This document shows positions 10,598 to 18,672 of a stretch of 43,227 nt of DNA, in pieces. Position 1 is the stretch's first letter. Each line of letters opens with the position of its first letter. The DNA is from Lysobacterales bacterium. Lineage in GTDB: Bacteria > Pseudomonadota > Gammaproteobacteria > Xanthomonadales > Rhodanobacteraceae. The notes beneath the pieces are model-generated. The model did not search any database. It saw only the letters and a list, made by a program, of their open reading frames with translations, and was not told the origin of the DNA. The position numbers and the translations under genes are program-made. Location: positions 1 to 43,227 of the forward strand of contig JAATFF010000062.1 of the NCBI GenBank assembly GCA_015655335.1. Reading direction: 5' to 3'.

Positions 10598-12402
10598 CCA
10601 AGCGTCACATGTTGCTGTCTATTCTATTTGGAGTTATCGCCATGAGCTCGCATGCCGCCGGCCCGCATGACACCGACTGGACCACGCCGGCGGAAGCTGC
10701 GCATTTCCGCACCACGCCAAGCTACGCGCAAACGCTGGCCTATTTGCAGCAACTGCAACAAGCGGCACCGGGCAAGATAAAGCTGGAGACATTCGGCGTC
10801 ACGCCCGAAGGGCGTCCCATGACGGTGGTGATTGCCAGTGGCGATGGTACGTTCACGCCGGATGCCGCACGCGCTGCACACAAGCCCATCGTGCTGCTGC
10901 AGGCAGGCATTCATCCTGGCGAGATCGAAGGCAAGGATGCGGGCTTAATGTTGTTGCGTGACATCGCAGTCGCCAACAAATACCCCCATCTGCTCGACCA
11001 CGTCGTGTTGGTCTACATCCCCGTGTTCAGCGTCGACGGTCACGAACACAGCTCCCCCTATAACCGCATCAACCAGAACGGCCCGGAAAGCATGGGCTTT
11101 CGCGGCCAGTCGCAATACCTCAATCTCAATCGCGATTACATCAAGGCCGATGCGCCGGAGATGCTCGCGTGGTTGAAACTTTGGCAAACGTGGCGGCCTG
11201 ATTTCCTGATTGATGTACACACCACCGATGGCGCCGACTACCAATACGATCTGACCTGGTACACCGAAGATCCGCACAACCTCGACCCGGCCATTGCAGC
11301 GTGGCAACACAAGACCATCGTAGATGAAACGATGCCGGCTTATGAAAAGCATGGCCATCTCGCCTCGATCTATCTGGAATTCAAGGACGGTCGCGATCCG
11401 CGCAAAGGCATCGAGAATTTCGGGTCCGGACCGCGTTTCTCGACCGGCTACGCCGCGCTGCAAAATCGCCCGGCGCTGCTGCTCGAAACGCATATGCTCA
11501 AGTCGTATGCCGTGCGCGTCTATGCTATCTACGACTTGTTGCACGTGCTGCTCGATAACATCAATCGCGATCCTTCCGCGCTGCTGGCAGCGACGAGCAA
11601 AGCCGATGCCGACACCATTGCCCGCGCGAACGACGCCAAGCCGCAGGTGCCGTTGACCTATAAGCTCGATCCCACACCGACACCGTTTGAATTGAAGGGC
11701 TATGCCTTCACCCAGACGCACAGCGATATCTCCAACGACCTATGGATCCAATACGATCCAACCAAGCCGGAGACGTACCGCATCGACAACTGGAACGGCC
11801 TGCTACCCGATCTATCGATCACACCACCGGCGGCTTATGTCGTACCCGGCGAATGGACAGCGATCATCGCGAAACTCGATGCCCACGGTATCGCCTATCG
11901 CCGCATCGGGCATCCGATGAAAGAGATCGAAGCGGAGACCTATCAGCTCGGTCAACCACAATGGGCAAGCCAACCCTTCGAGGGCCATCTGATGCTGCGC
12001 AGCTTTACGCTGCGAACGGTGCCGACGGAGGTAACGCTACCGCCCGACTCCATCGTGGTGCCGATGAACCAGCGCGCCGCCAACGTTGCCATCGAGCTGC
12101 TGGAACCGCAGGCACCCGATTCATTGCTGCACTGGGGTTACCTCAACGCCATCTTCGAAGCCAAGGAATACGGCGAACCGCGTGTGCTGGAAAAACTCGC
12201 GCGCGACATGATGGCGAAAGATCCCAAGCTGAAAACCGAGTTCGAACAGAAGCTGCACGACGATCCCGCTTTTGCCGCGAGTAGTCGCGCGCGACTGGAG
12301 TTTTTCTTCGAGCGTTCGCCCTGGTATAGCGTGCAGGCCGTCGGTACTTATCCTGTGCTTCGTCTTAGCGCTTCTCAGCTGGCCATCCTTGGCACCAAGT
12401 AA
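10594..12402 (+). CDS. Exported M14-family zinc carboxypeptidase-like metallopeptidase
   Basis: The 602-residue protein starts at the ATG overlapping the DUF502 stop. A signal peptide (MTKRHMLLSILFGVIAMSSHAAG) predicts export. The M14 zinc site is visible: HPGE (His107, Glu110) and His209 in FLIDVHTTDG, with catalytic Glu299 in LLLETHM. The domain covers about residues 35-340; the remaining C-terminal part (about 390-600) includes APDSLLHWGYLNAIFEAKEYGEPRVLEKLARDMM, common in these large Xanthomonadales M14 proteins. It probably trims peptides in the periplasm. The C-terminal coding end overlaps the antisense remnant of a multicopper oxidase gene by about 28 bases. Confidence 0.92.
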   Translation: MTKRHMLLSILFGVIAMSSHAAGPHDTDWTTPAEAAHFRTTPSYAQTLAYLQQLQQAAPGKIKLETFGVTPEGRPMTVVIASGDGTFTPDAARAAHKPIVLLQAGIHPGEIEGKDAGLMLLRDIAVANKYPHLLDHVVLVYIPVFSVDGHEHSSPYNRINQNGPESMGFRGQSQYLNLNRDYIKADAPEMLAWLKLWQTWRPDFLIDVHTTDGADYQYDLTWYTEDPHNLDPAIAAWQHKTIVDETMPAYEKHGHLASIYLEFKDGRDPRKGIENFGSGPRFSTGYAALQNRPALLLETHMLKSYAVRVYAIYDLLHVLLDNINRDPSALLAATSKADADTIARANDAKPQVPLTYKLDPTPTPFELKGYAFTQTHSDISNDLWIQYDPTKPETYRIDNWNGLLPDLSITPPAAYVVPGEWTAIIAKLDAHGIAYRRIGHPMKEIEAETYQLGQPQWASQPFEGHLMLRSFTLRTVPTEVTLPPDSIVVPMNQRAANVAIELLEPQAPDSLLHWGYLNAIFEAKEYGEPRVLEKLARDMMAKDPKLKTEFEQKLHDDPAFAASSRARLEFFFERSPWYSVQAVGTYPVLRLSASQLAILGTK

Positions 12403-12572
12403 AACCGGGCAACCGATTGCTCAGGTACAACTTCGAAAGGCCGCATCATCTCGTCCGCCTCGTGCTCATGAAGATGGCAATGCCATACGTAGCGGCCGAC
12501 GTAGTCGTCGAAGCGGACAATGATGCGCGTAATCATGCCCGGCCATGCTTGCGCGACATCTTTCCAGCCTGT
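12375..12572 (-). pseudogene. Remnant of a multicopper oxidase gene (C-terminal piece)
   Basis: Translating the minus strand gives GWKDVAQAWPGMITRIIV, then RFDDYVGRYVWHCHLHEHEA, then DEMMRPFEVV. This is the C-terminal copper-binding end of CotA/bilirubin-oxidase-type multicopper oxidases: HCHLHEHEADEMM supplies the type 1 and type 3 ligands (His, Cys, His, Met). Upstream of GWKD similarity stops and no HPxHLH block follows, so only about 60 residues of a protein of roughly 500 survive. There is no start codon or ribosome site at the break. It is best read as a relic of a gene lost by deletion. The last codons overlap the M14 coding end. Confidence 0.75.
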
Positions 12573-12790
12573 TCGGAGAAGGCTGCCGCCCTGGCCAAAA
12601 TTTTCGGCACTGGCGCACAAACGGCCACTCCGTCCACCTACCCCCACCCCTGACCTTTGACACTGGGGCGTGCATGACCTTTGACCTAGCGTGGAGGGTC
12701 ATGGCCGGGAAGCGGGGAGAGTCCACAGGAACGGCCAGCATGACCGCGAACGCCTGCGGGCGATTCATTAATACCTTCAGAGGGATATCC
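12573..12790. other. Non-coding stretch before the M13 gene, with a repeated motif
   Basis: Between the oxidase relic and the M13 start there is no convincing gene. TGACCTTTGAC occurs twice (12651-12661 and 12675-12685, 24 bases apart), and TGACC with GGTCA form a dyad at 12682-12701. A consensus -35 TTGACA lies at 12657-12662 but no good -10 follows at 16-18 bases. The region may hold the M13 promoter and/or residues of the promoter of the lost oxidase gene; neither is proven. Confidence 0.4.
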
Positions 12791-14920
12791 ATGACCTACA
12801 AGCATTTGAAGCCACTGGTACTCGCCGCGAGCGTCGCCGTTGCCTTGGCCGCCTGCGGCAAGCAGGAACAGGCCGCCGCACCCGCTCCGGCTCCTTCGGC
12901 GAGCGCGCCGGCTGCCGCCACCACCACGGCGAGCGCGGCCGCCAAGCCGGTCAACATCTTCGACGTAAGCGAGCTCGATAGCAGCATCAACGCTTGCCAG
13001 GACTTCAACGGCTTCGTCAACGCCAAGTGGATCGCCGCGAACCCGATTCCGTCCGATCACACCAGCTGGGGCGCGTTCAACCAACTCGCCGAGCAGAGCC
13101 TCAACACGCAGCACGATATCGTCGATGCCGCTGCCAAGAATGCCGCCCAGGCCAAGTCTGGCTCGATCGAGCAGAAGATCGGCTGGCTGTACCAGGCCGG
13201 CATGGATCAGGATGCCGTCAACAAGGCCGGCTTCGATCCGATCAAGCCCAAACTGGACAAGATCGCTGCGCTGAAGAGCCCGGATGACGTCGTCTCGTTC
13301 ATCGACGACAGCTTCGCCCAGGGCGACCAGCAGGTGTTCAACTTCGGCTCCGGCGCCGACTTCAAGGACGCCAAGATCCAGATCGGTTTCGCCAACCAGT
13401 CCGGCCTGGGTTTGCCCACGCCCGACTACTACACCGATCCGAAGCAGGCCGATCTGCGTGACGCGTACAAGGCCTACATCGTCAAGTCGCTCACGCTGGC
13501 TGGCGTTTCCGACGCTGATGCGAAGAAGCAGGCCGACGACGTGCTGGCGTTCGAAACCGAGCTCGCCAAGGCCTCGCTCTCGCCCACCCAGCTGCGCGAT
13601 CTGGACAACGAATACCACTTCGTGAGCGTGCCGGCGGCCGACAAGATCACCCCGCATTTCAACTGGGAGAAGTTCTTTACCGCCCAGGGCCTGACCATCG
13701 ACAAGGGCTTCTCGCTGTCGCAGCCGAAATTCTTCGCCGAGTTCGACAAGTTACTGACCAAGGCACCGGTTTCGCAGTGGCAGGCCTATCTGCGCTTCCA
13801 CGCCATCGACGATGCAGCGCCGTATCTCAGCACTGCCTTCCAGGACAACCGCTTCGACTTCTATGGCAAGACCCTGTCCGGTCAGCCGGAACAGAAACCC
13901 GTGTGGAAGCGCGTGCTGGGTGCCGTCAACGCCTCGATGGGCGAAGCACTGGGTCAGCTGTATGTGGCCAAGGAGTTCACTCCTGAAGCCAAGCAGCGTG
14001 CCGAAGAACTGGTCACCAATGTGCGCGAAGCACTCAAGGAGCACATCCAGAATTCGGATTGGATGAGCGACGCGACCAAGCAGAAGGCGCTCGACAAGTG
14101 GAACAAGTTCCTGCCCAAGATCGGCTATCCGGACCATTGGCGTAGCTGGGACGGCCTTGATATCAAGCAGGGCGACTACTACGGCAACGTGATGGCCGCG
14201 GCCAAGTTCAATTACGACTACGACATCGGCCACATCGGCAAGCCCACGGATCGCACCGAGTGGGGCATGACCCCGCAGACGGTCAACGCTTACTACGACC
14301 CGAGCACCAACACGATCAACTTCCCGGCCGCGATCCTGCAACCGCCGTTCTTCTATGCCACCGGCGATGACGCGATCAACTATGGCGGTATCGGCGCAGT
14401 CATCGGTCACGAATCCAGCCACGGCTTCGACGACCAGGGCAGCCAGTTCGACGGCGACGGCAACAAGGCCGACTGGTGGACGGCGCAGGACAAGGCGCAG
14501 TTCAAGGGTCGCACCGCCAAGCTCGTCGATCAGTTCAACAACTACGCGCCGATCAAGGACAAGCCGGACGTGCACGTCAACGGTCAGCTGACCCTGGGCG
14601 AGAACATCGCCGACCTGGGCGGCCTGAACGTGGCTTACGACGCGCTGCAGAACGCACTGAAGAAGAACCCGACCGAAGCGCAGGACAAGATCGACGGCTA
14701 TACCCAGGACCAGCGCTACTTCCTGAGCTGGGCCCGCGTGTGGCGCAACAACATCCGCGAGAAGCAGGCGTTGCTGTACCTCAACATCGATCCGCACGCT
14801 CCGGCCTCGCTGCGCGCCATCGGTGCACCGTCGAACATGACGGCCTTCTCCGAGGCGTTCCAGTGCAAGTCGGCCGATCCGATGGTTCGCGCCGGCGATA
14901 AGCAAGTGAAGATCTGGTAA
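12791..14920 (+). CDS. M13-family (neprilysin/PepO-like) metallopeptidase lipoprotein
   Basis: The ATG at 12791 follows AGAGGGA at good spacing and gives 709 residues; longer upstream frames run through non-coding sequence. The N-terminus has a lipobox (LAAC, Cys22) and an Ala/Pro/Thr-rich linker, so it is a predicted lipoprotein tethered in the periplasm. The gluzincin site HESSH is at 540-544, with the third ligand Glu604 in GENIADLGG. The substrate-binding strand VNAYYDP lies upstream, as in neprilysin. M13 enzymes cut oligopeptides. The start FDVSELDSSINACQDFNGFVNAKW is the usual M13 N-terminal block. It is a single gene ending in a strong terminator. Confidence 0.96.
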   Translation: MTYKHLKPLVLAASVAVALAACGKQEQAAAPAPAPSASAPAAATTTASAAAKPVNIFDVSELDSSINACQDFNGFVNAKWIAANPIPSDHTSWGAFNQLAEQSLNTQHDIVDAAAKNAAQAKSGSIEQKIGWLYQAGMDQDAVNKAGFDPIKPKLDKIAALKSPDDVVSFIDDSFAQGDQQVFNFGSGADFKDAKIQIGFANQSGLGLPTPDYYTDPKQADLRDAYKAYIVKSLTLAGVSDADAKKQADDVLAFETELAKASLSPTQLRDLDNEYHFVSVPAADKITPHFNWEKFFTAQGLTIDKGFSLSQPKFFAEFDKLLTKAPVSQWQAYLRFHAIDDAAPYLSTAFQDNRFDFYGKTLSGQPEQKPVWKRVLGAVNASMGEALGQLYVAKEFTPEAKQRAEELVTNVREALKEHIQNSDWMSDATKQKALDKWNKFLPKIGYPDHWRSWDGLDIKQGDYYGNVMAAAKFNYDYDIGHIGKPTDRTEWGMTPQTVNAYYDPSTNTINFPAAILQPPFFYATGDDAINYGGIGAVIGHESSHGFDDQGSQFDGDGNKADWWTAQDKAQFKGRTAKLVDQFNNYAPIKDKPDVHVNGQLTLGENIADLGGLNVAYDALQNALKKNPTEAQDKIDGYTQDQRYFLSWARVWRNNIREKQALLYLNIDPHAPASLRAIGAPSNMTAFSEAFQCKSADPMVRAGDKQVKIW

Positions 14921-14960
14921 GCCACCCGATCCACCGCGGCCCATTGCCGCGACTCGATCA

Positions 14961-14998
14961 GCAAAGGCCCCGCATGCAAATGCGGGGCCTTTGCTTTT
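14961..14998 (+). terminator. Rho-independent terminator of the M13 peptidase gene
   Basis: A perfect 14-bp stem (14961-14974 with 14981-14994) closes a 6-base loop TGCAAA and is followed by TTTT. It begins 41 bases after the M13 stop. Confidence 0.9.
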
Positions 14999-15020
14999 CC
15001 CCACTCCTACCTCTCCCGAC

Positions 15021-15052
15021 CGTCGTCCCGGCGAACGCTGGGGCCCAGCGCC
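15021..15052. repeat. Possible short interspersed REP-like element
   Basis: The stretch GTCGTCCCGGCGAACGC followed by GGGGCCCAGCGCC resembles the short imperfect palindromes scattered between genes in many Xanthomonadales genomes. Only one copy lies in this window, so its repetitive nature cannot be shown here. Confidence 0.35.
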
Positions 15053-15107
15053 TCACCCACCTCGAAAAGGCACAGCCACCGCAACAACTACTACCCCAGC
15101 TAGCCGC

Positions 15108-15152
15108 TTCACAACTATGTAACAGCATGTGATAATAGAAACGATTCGCATT
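15108..15152 (+). promoter_or_regulatory. Sigma-70 promoter overlapped by a Fur box, upstream of the siderophore receptor
   Basis: The -35 TTCACA (15108-15113) and -10 GATAAT (15131-15136) are separated by exactly 17 bases, each with one mismatch to consensus. A Fur-like site (GATAAT, then AACGATTCGC, 15131-15149) covers the -10; it matches about 12 of 19 consensus positions. This arrangement predicts repression by iron-loaded Fur. The start site near 15143 would leave a leader of about 130 bases, in which no known riboswitch was recognised. Confidence 0.65.
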
Positions 15153-15271
15153 TACTAGATCACCGATGGGGCAGCAAGCGGGATAGAGACGAGCCGGGGG
15201 CAACCCTGCGACGCGCTCAAGCGAGCCAACCACGTTGTTCGAGTCCCTCTCAACTTGCCGACTCTCTAACT

Positions 15272-17452
15272 ATGCCCGCTAATTTCCGCGCTTCCCCTCT
15301 GCAAACCGCCCTGCTGCTCGCTCTCGCTCTTCCCGCGGCAGCTCACGCACAAACAACCCCATCTCAAGACGACACATCCACGACCCAGCAGACAACCAGC
15401 AAACCGAAAACCCTCAGTTCAGTGCATGTCACGAGTAGCGTGGTGGGCAACGACTACGATTCGGACATGTCGACCGTGGGTGCGAAAGTGCCCACCTCCC
15501 TGCGCGATATCCCGCAGACGGTGGTGATCGTCAATCGCGACCTGATGGAGGCCCAGGGCGCCACATCGTTGCAAGATGCGCTGCGCAATGTGCCAGGCAT
15601 CACCATCGGCGGCGCCGAGGGCGGCCAGATCGGCAACAACATCAACCTGCGCGGTTTCACGGCACGCACCGATATTTATCTGGACGGCTTCCGCGATCCG
15701 GGCCAGTACTACCGCGACACCTTCGACCTGGATGCGATCGAAGTGCTCAAAGGCCCCTCTTCGATGTTGTTCGGCCGCGGATCCACCGGCGGCGTGATCA
15801 ATCAGGTGACCAAGGAGCCGGAACTGAAACAGTTCGGCGAAGTAACCGCCACCGCAGGCACCAGCGATCGTTATCGCACAACGGCGGATTTCAACCAGCC
15901 GCTATCGGATACCGCTGCGGTACGTTTGAATGTCTACGGACAGGACATGCATTCCACGCGTGACGTGACGAAGAACCAGGATTCCGGCATCGCGCCATCC
16001 GTGCGCTTCGGCATCGGCACGCCTACGGAGATCACGCTGTCTGCATTGATTCAGCGCAATCACGACATGCCCGACTACGGCCTGCCGCCGATCAACGGCC
16101 GCCCAGCCGACGTGAGCTTCAAAAACTGGTACGGACTCACCGACGATCGCACCAATCAAAGCGTCAACGAATTCAGCGGCCGCCTGGAACATACGTTCAA
16201 TGACAACGTAACGCTGCGCACACAGCTGGCATACAGCGACTACACCACCAACGCACGCGAAACGGCTGCCAACAGCGTCGTCACCGCTGGCGGCGTTACG
16301 CTCAACAAGAACCTTGGCAATCCGACCGACCTGCCCTTGCAGGATCTCTACGTACAGCTGGCCAGTCACGATCGCGTCATCCACGACAAGACCATCGATA
16401 GTCAGACCGATCTGGTCACCAAATTCGATACCGGCAGCCTGCAGCACACGCTGATCACGGGTGTGGAGTTGGCACGCGAGACGTACAACAACCAGAGCTA
16501 CACGCGTAACGGATTGCCGTTGCTCTCGCTGCTGGATCCCGTGCAGGAATCGACGCCATCGAATGTCACCACCACGGTTGGCAACTATGCGCAGTCTGTC
16601 GGCAAGACGGCTGCGGTCTATGCCAACGATACGATTCGCCTGAACGACCAATGGATGGTGGTGGCCGGTGTACGCCGCGACGAATTCGATGCGCACATCA
16701 GCAACACCGTATCGCTGCCCGCCTATGCACAGCAGACGGTGTACTTCACCAGCGTACGTGGTGGCGTGATTTATCAGCCTAGCGAAAAACAGTCCTACTA
16801 CGTCTCCTATGGCACGTCGTTCGATCCTTCGCTGGAGCAACTGACGCTCACCAACGGAACGCAGGACCTGGCGCCGGAGAAGAACCGCTCCTACGAAATC
16901 GGCGGCAAGTGGAATCTGTTGGACGACATGTTGTCGATCAACACCGCGCTGTACAACCTGGAACAAACCAACGCACGCAGCGAAACCTCCTCGGGCGAAT
17001 ACACGCTGGACGGCAATATTCGCGTGCGCGGTGCCGAATTCGGCGCCACCGGCCATCTCGCCAAGAACTGGCAGATCTTCTCCGGCTATAGCTACATGGA
17101 CGGCAAGATCATCAAAGCCGTCGACGGCACGCAAGGCAACATTCCCGCCAACACGCCGCGCAATACCTTCACCACATGGACCACCTACACCTTCGCCGAA
17201 CACTGGGATGTTGGCGGCGGCCCCACCTATATGTCGCAGCGCTACGCGGCCAATACCGACCTGGTCAGCGTCGGTGGCTATACCCGCTGGGACGCCACCT
17301 TGGCGTACCATCAGCCACGCTATGACATTCGCCTCAACGTGATTAACCTGACCAACAAGCATTATTTCGACGCGTTGATTCAGTCGGATGGCGGACGCTC
17401 GGTGCCGGCTCTTGGTCGTACGGAAATGGTGACGTTCACTTATAAGTTTTGA
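15272..17452 (+). CDS. fiu: TonB-dependent catecholate siderophore receptor, Fiu/PiuA type
   Basis: The 726-residue outer-membrane receptor has a signal peptide cut after AHA (about residue 26). The plug domain (about 60-170) shows IPQTVVIVNRDLMEAQGA, LQDALRNVPGI, NINLRGF and the VLKGPSSMLFGRGSTGGVIN signature. A 22-strand barrel follows and ends in Phe (FTYKF), as needed for outer-membrane insertion. The next gene encodes PiuC; Fiu-type receptors paired with PiuC/YbiX are known in E. coli and Pseudomonas, supporting a role in importing ferric catecholate siderophores and, incidentally, siderophore-conjugated antibiotics. A Fur-type promoter lies upstream. The exact ligand cannot be deduced. 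Confidence 0.92.
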   Translation: MPANFRASPLQTALLLALALPAAAHAQTTPSQDDTSTTQQTTSKPKTLSSVHVTSSVVGNDYDSDMSTVGAKVPTSLRDIPQTVVIVNRDLMEAQGATSLQDALRNVPGITIGGAEGGQIGNNINLRGFTARTDIYLDGFRDPGQYYRDTFDLDAIEVLKGPSSMLFGRGSTGGVINQVTKEPELKQFGEVTATAGTSDRYRTTADFNQPLSDTAAVRLNVYGQDMHSTRDVTKNQDSGIAPSVRFGIGTPTEITLSALIQRNHDMPDYGLPPINGRPADVSFKNWYGLTDDRTNQSVNEFSGRLEHTFNDNVTLRTQLAYSDYTTNARETAANSVVTAGGVTLNKNLGNPTDLPLQDLYVQLASHDRVIHDKTIDSQTDLVTKFDTGSLQHTLITGVELARETYNNQSYTRNGLPLLSLLDPVQESTPSNVTTTVGNYAQSVGKTAAVYANDTIRLNDQWMVVAGVRRDEFDAHISNTVSLPAYAQQTVYFTSVRGGVIYQPSEKQSYYVSYGTSFDPSLEQLTLTNGTQDLAPEKNRSYEIGGKWNLLDDMLSINTALYNLEQTNARSETSSGEYTLDGNIRVRGAEFGATGHLAKNWQIFSGYSYMDGKIIKAVDGTQGNIPANTPRNTFTTWTTYTFAEHWDVGGGPTYMSQRYAANTDLVSVGGYTRWDATLAYHQPRYDIRLNVINLTNKHYFDALIQSDGGRSVPALGRTEMVTFTYKF

Positions 17453-17466
17453 TGGAGTATCACTAA

Positions 17467-18153
17467 ATGCTGGTGCACGTGCCCGCCCTGCTCAATAGCG
17501 AACGACTGGCGCACTTTCGTCGGCAGCTAGACGCCGACAACGCGCCATGGGTAGACGGGCGCGTCACCGCAGGACATCAAGGTGTCCACGTCAAACAAAA
17601 CCAGCAGATCGCCGAGGGCTCTGCCCTCGCGGTCGAACTGGGGAACATTGTGCTCGCTGCGCTGGAACGGCACCCGCTGTTCATCAGCGCAGCATTACCA
17701 AACCGTGTCTATCCGCCCATGTTCAACCGTTACCAGGGCGGCATGCATTTCGGCAGCCACGTCGATGGCTCGATACGACTGCTGCCTGGCACCGGTCAGA
17801 AAATCCGCACCGACATCTCCGCCACCCTCTTCCTCGCCCCACCCGACAGCTATGACGACGGCGAACTACTGATCGAAGACACCTACGGCACGCAAACCGT
17901 AAAACTCGCCGCCGGCGACATGATTCTGTATCCCGCCAGCAGCCTGCACCGCGTGAACCCTGTCACTCGCGGCACACGCCTAGCGTGTTTCTTCTGGGTG
18001 CAAAGCATGGTGCGCGATGATGGACAACGCCGCCTACTCTTCGACCTGGACGCATCGATCCAGCGCCTCGTCGCCACCGGCGCCGATGACGCCGCCGTAC
18101 TGCAACTCACCGGCGTCTATCACAACCTGCTTAGGCAGTGGGCGGAGAGCTGA
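17467..18153 (+). CDS. piuC: Fe(II)/2-oxoglutarate-dependent hydroxylase PiuC
   Basis: The 228-residue protein is of the PiuC/YbiX family. The prolyl-4-hydroxylase-like iron site is complete: His98 and Asp100 in GSHVDGS, His161 in SSLHRV, and Arg171 for 2-oxoglutarate. The block [16 protein letters not shown] and the C-terminal [12 protein letters not shown] are family hallmarks. It starts 14 bases after the receptor gene and is presumably co-transcribed under Fur control. PiuC substrates are not firmly established; the linkage suggests modification or use of an iron-siderophore complex. It converges on pilE with only 4 bases between the stops. Confidence 0.95.
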   Translation: MLVHVPALLNSERLAHFRRQLDADNAPWVDGRVTAGHQGVHVKQNQQIAEGSALAVELGNIVLAALERHPLFISAALPNRVYPPMFNRYQGGMHFGSHVDGSIRLLPGTGQKIRTDISATLFLAPPDSYDDGELLIEDTYGTQTVKLAAGDMILYPASSLHRVNPVTRGTRLACFFWVQSMVRDDGQRRLLFDLDASIQRLVATGADDAAVLQLTGVYHNLLRQWAES

Positions 18154-18157
18154 GCAT

Positions 18158-18670
18158 TCACCCACCCCAACACTGCGCCAAGACCGTGGCGCTCGTGCTA
18201 CCTGAGGCGGCCGTACGCGAGCCATGCTGGTCCAGCGTGAGCGTACCGCACTGCGTATCGCGCGTGAGCTGCGCATTGATCGGTGTGGCTTCAATGGTAT
18301 ATGCCGTCGCCGAAACCGCAGGAGCCGGCAGCGAGTACGTGTAGTTGTTACCGGTCTGCGTAGTGGATGCGCAATCCAGCACCATGGGAGACGGCGAACC
18401 GATGGCTGGGTTCGCCACGGCGACCGTGGATCCGGAGGCGGGAGTCTCGGCGTAGCTCAGGGTGGTGGTGTAGTAGCGCTCCATGTAGCTCGCGTACTCG
18501 GACATGCAGCCCGTCGCCGCCGACCGATTCGTCTTGACCACGTAACTACTGTACGAGGAGATCGCGATCGCCGCGAGGACCGCAATGATGGCTGCCACGA
18601 CCATCAATTCGATCAGGCTGTAGCAAAACGAAGCGGCGCGCTGCGGCTTAGATGGTTGCTGGATGCTCAT
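18158..18670 (-). CDS. pilE: Type IV pilus minor pilin PilE with an atypical prepilin cleavage site
   Basis: The start is the ATG at 18670, 2 bases after the pilY1 stop, with AGGA 7 bases upstream. The 170-residue product has the class III signal and N-terminal helix (SLIELMVVAAIIAVLAAIAISSYSSYV), with Glu21 at the usual +5. The residue before the cleavage point is Cys16, followed by Tyr17, in place of Gly-Phe. Downstream come the Cys-containing PilE body (GCMSEYASYMERYYTT) and a C-terminal Cys pair (DTQCGTL, LAQCWGG) that likely forms the disulfide loop. PilE belongs to the tip-priming complex with FimT/U, PilV, PilW, PilX and PilY1. It is the last gene of the operon. Confidence 0.92.
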   Translation of the reverse strand: MSIQQPSKPQRAASFCYSLIELMVVAAIIAVLAAIAISSYSSYVVKTNRSAATGCMSEYASYMERYYTTTLSYAETPASGSTVAVANPAIGSPSPMVLDCASTTQTGNNYTYSLPAPAVSATAYTIEATPINAQLTRDTQCGTLTLDQHGSRTAASGSTSATVLAQCWGG

Positions 18671-18672
18671 GC

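Noticed and set aside
12681..12710. CueR/MerR-type copper promoter
   Set aside because: A TTGACC -35 and dyad are present, but no -10 occurs at 19-20 bases and the arms do not match the usual ACCTTCC/GGAAGGT pattern.
13751..15004. 417-codon open frame antisense to the M13 gene
   Set aside because: It runs through the M13 terminator hairpin and has no family features.
15230..15262. T-loop-like GTTCGAGTCC upstream of the receptor gene, possible tRNA fragment
   Set aside because: The flanking bases do not form a T stem and no acceptor, D or anticodon arm could be built around it.
15902..17362. 486-codon open frame antisense to the siderophore receptor gene
   Set aside because: The sense strand encodes an unambiguous TonB receptor; the antisense product has no motif and no ribosome site.
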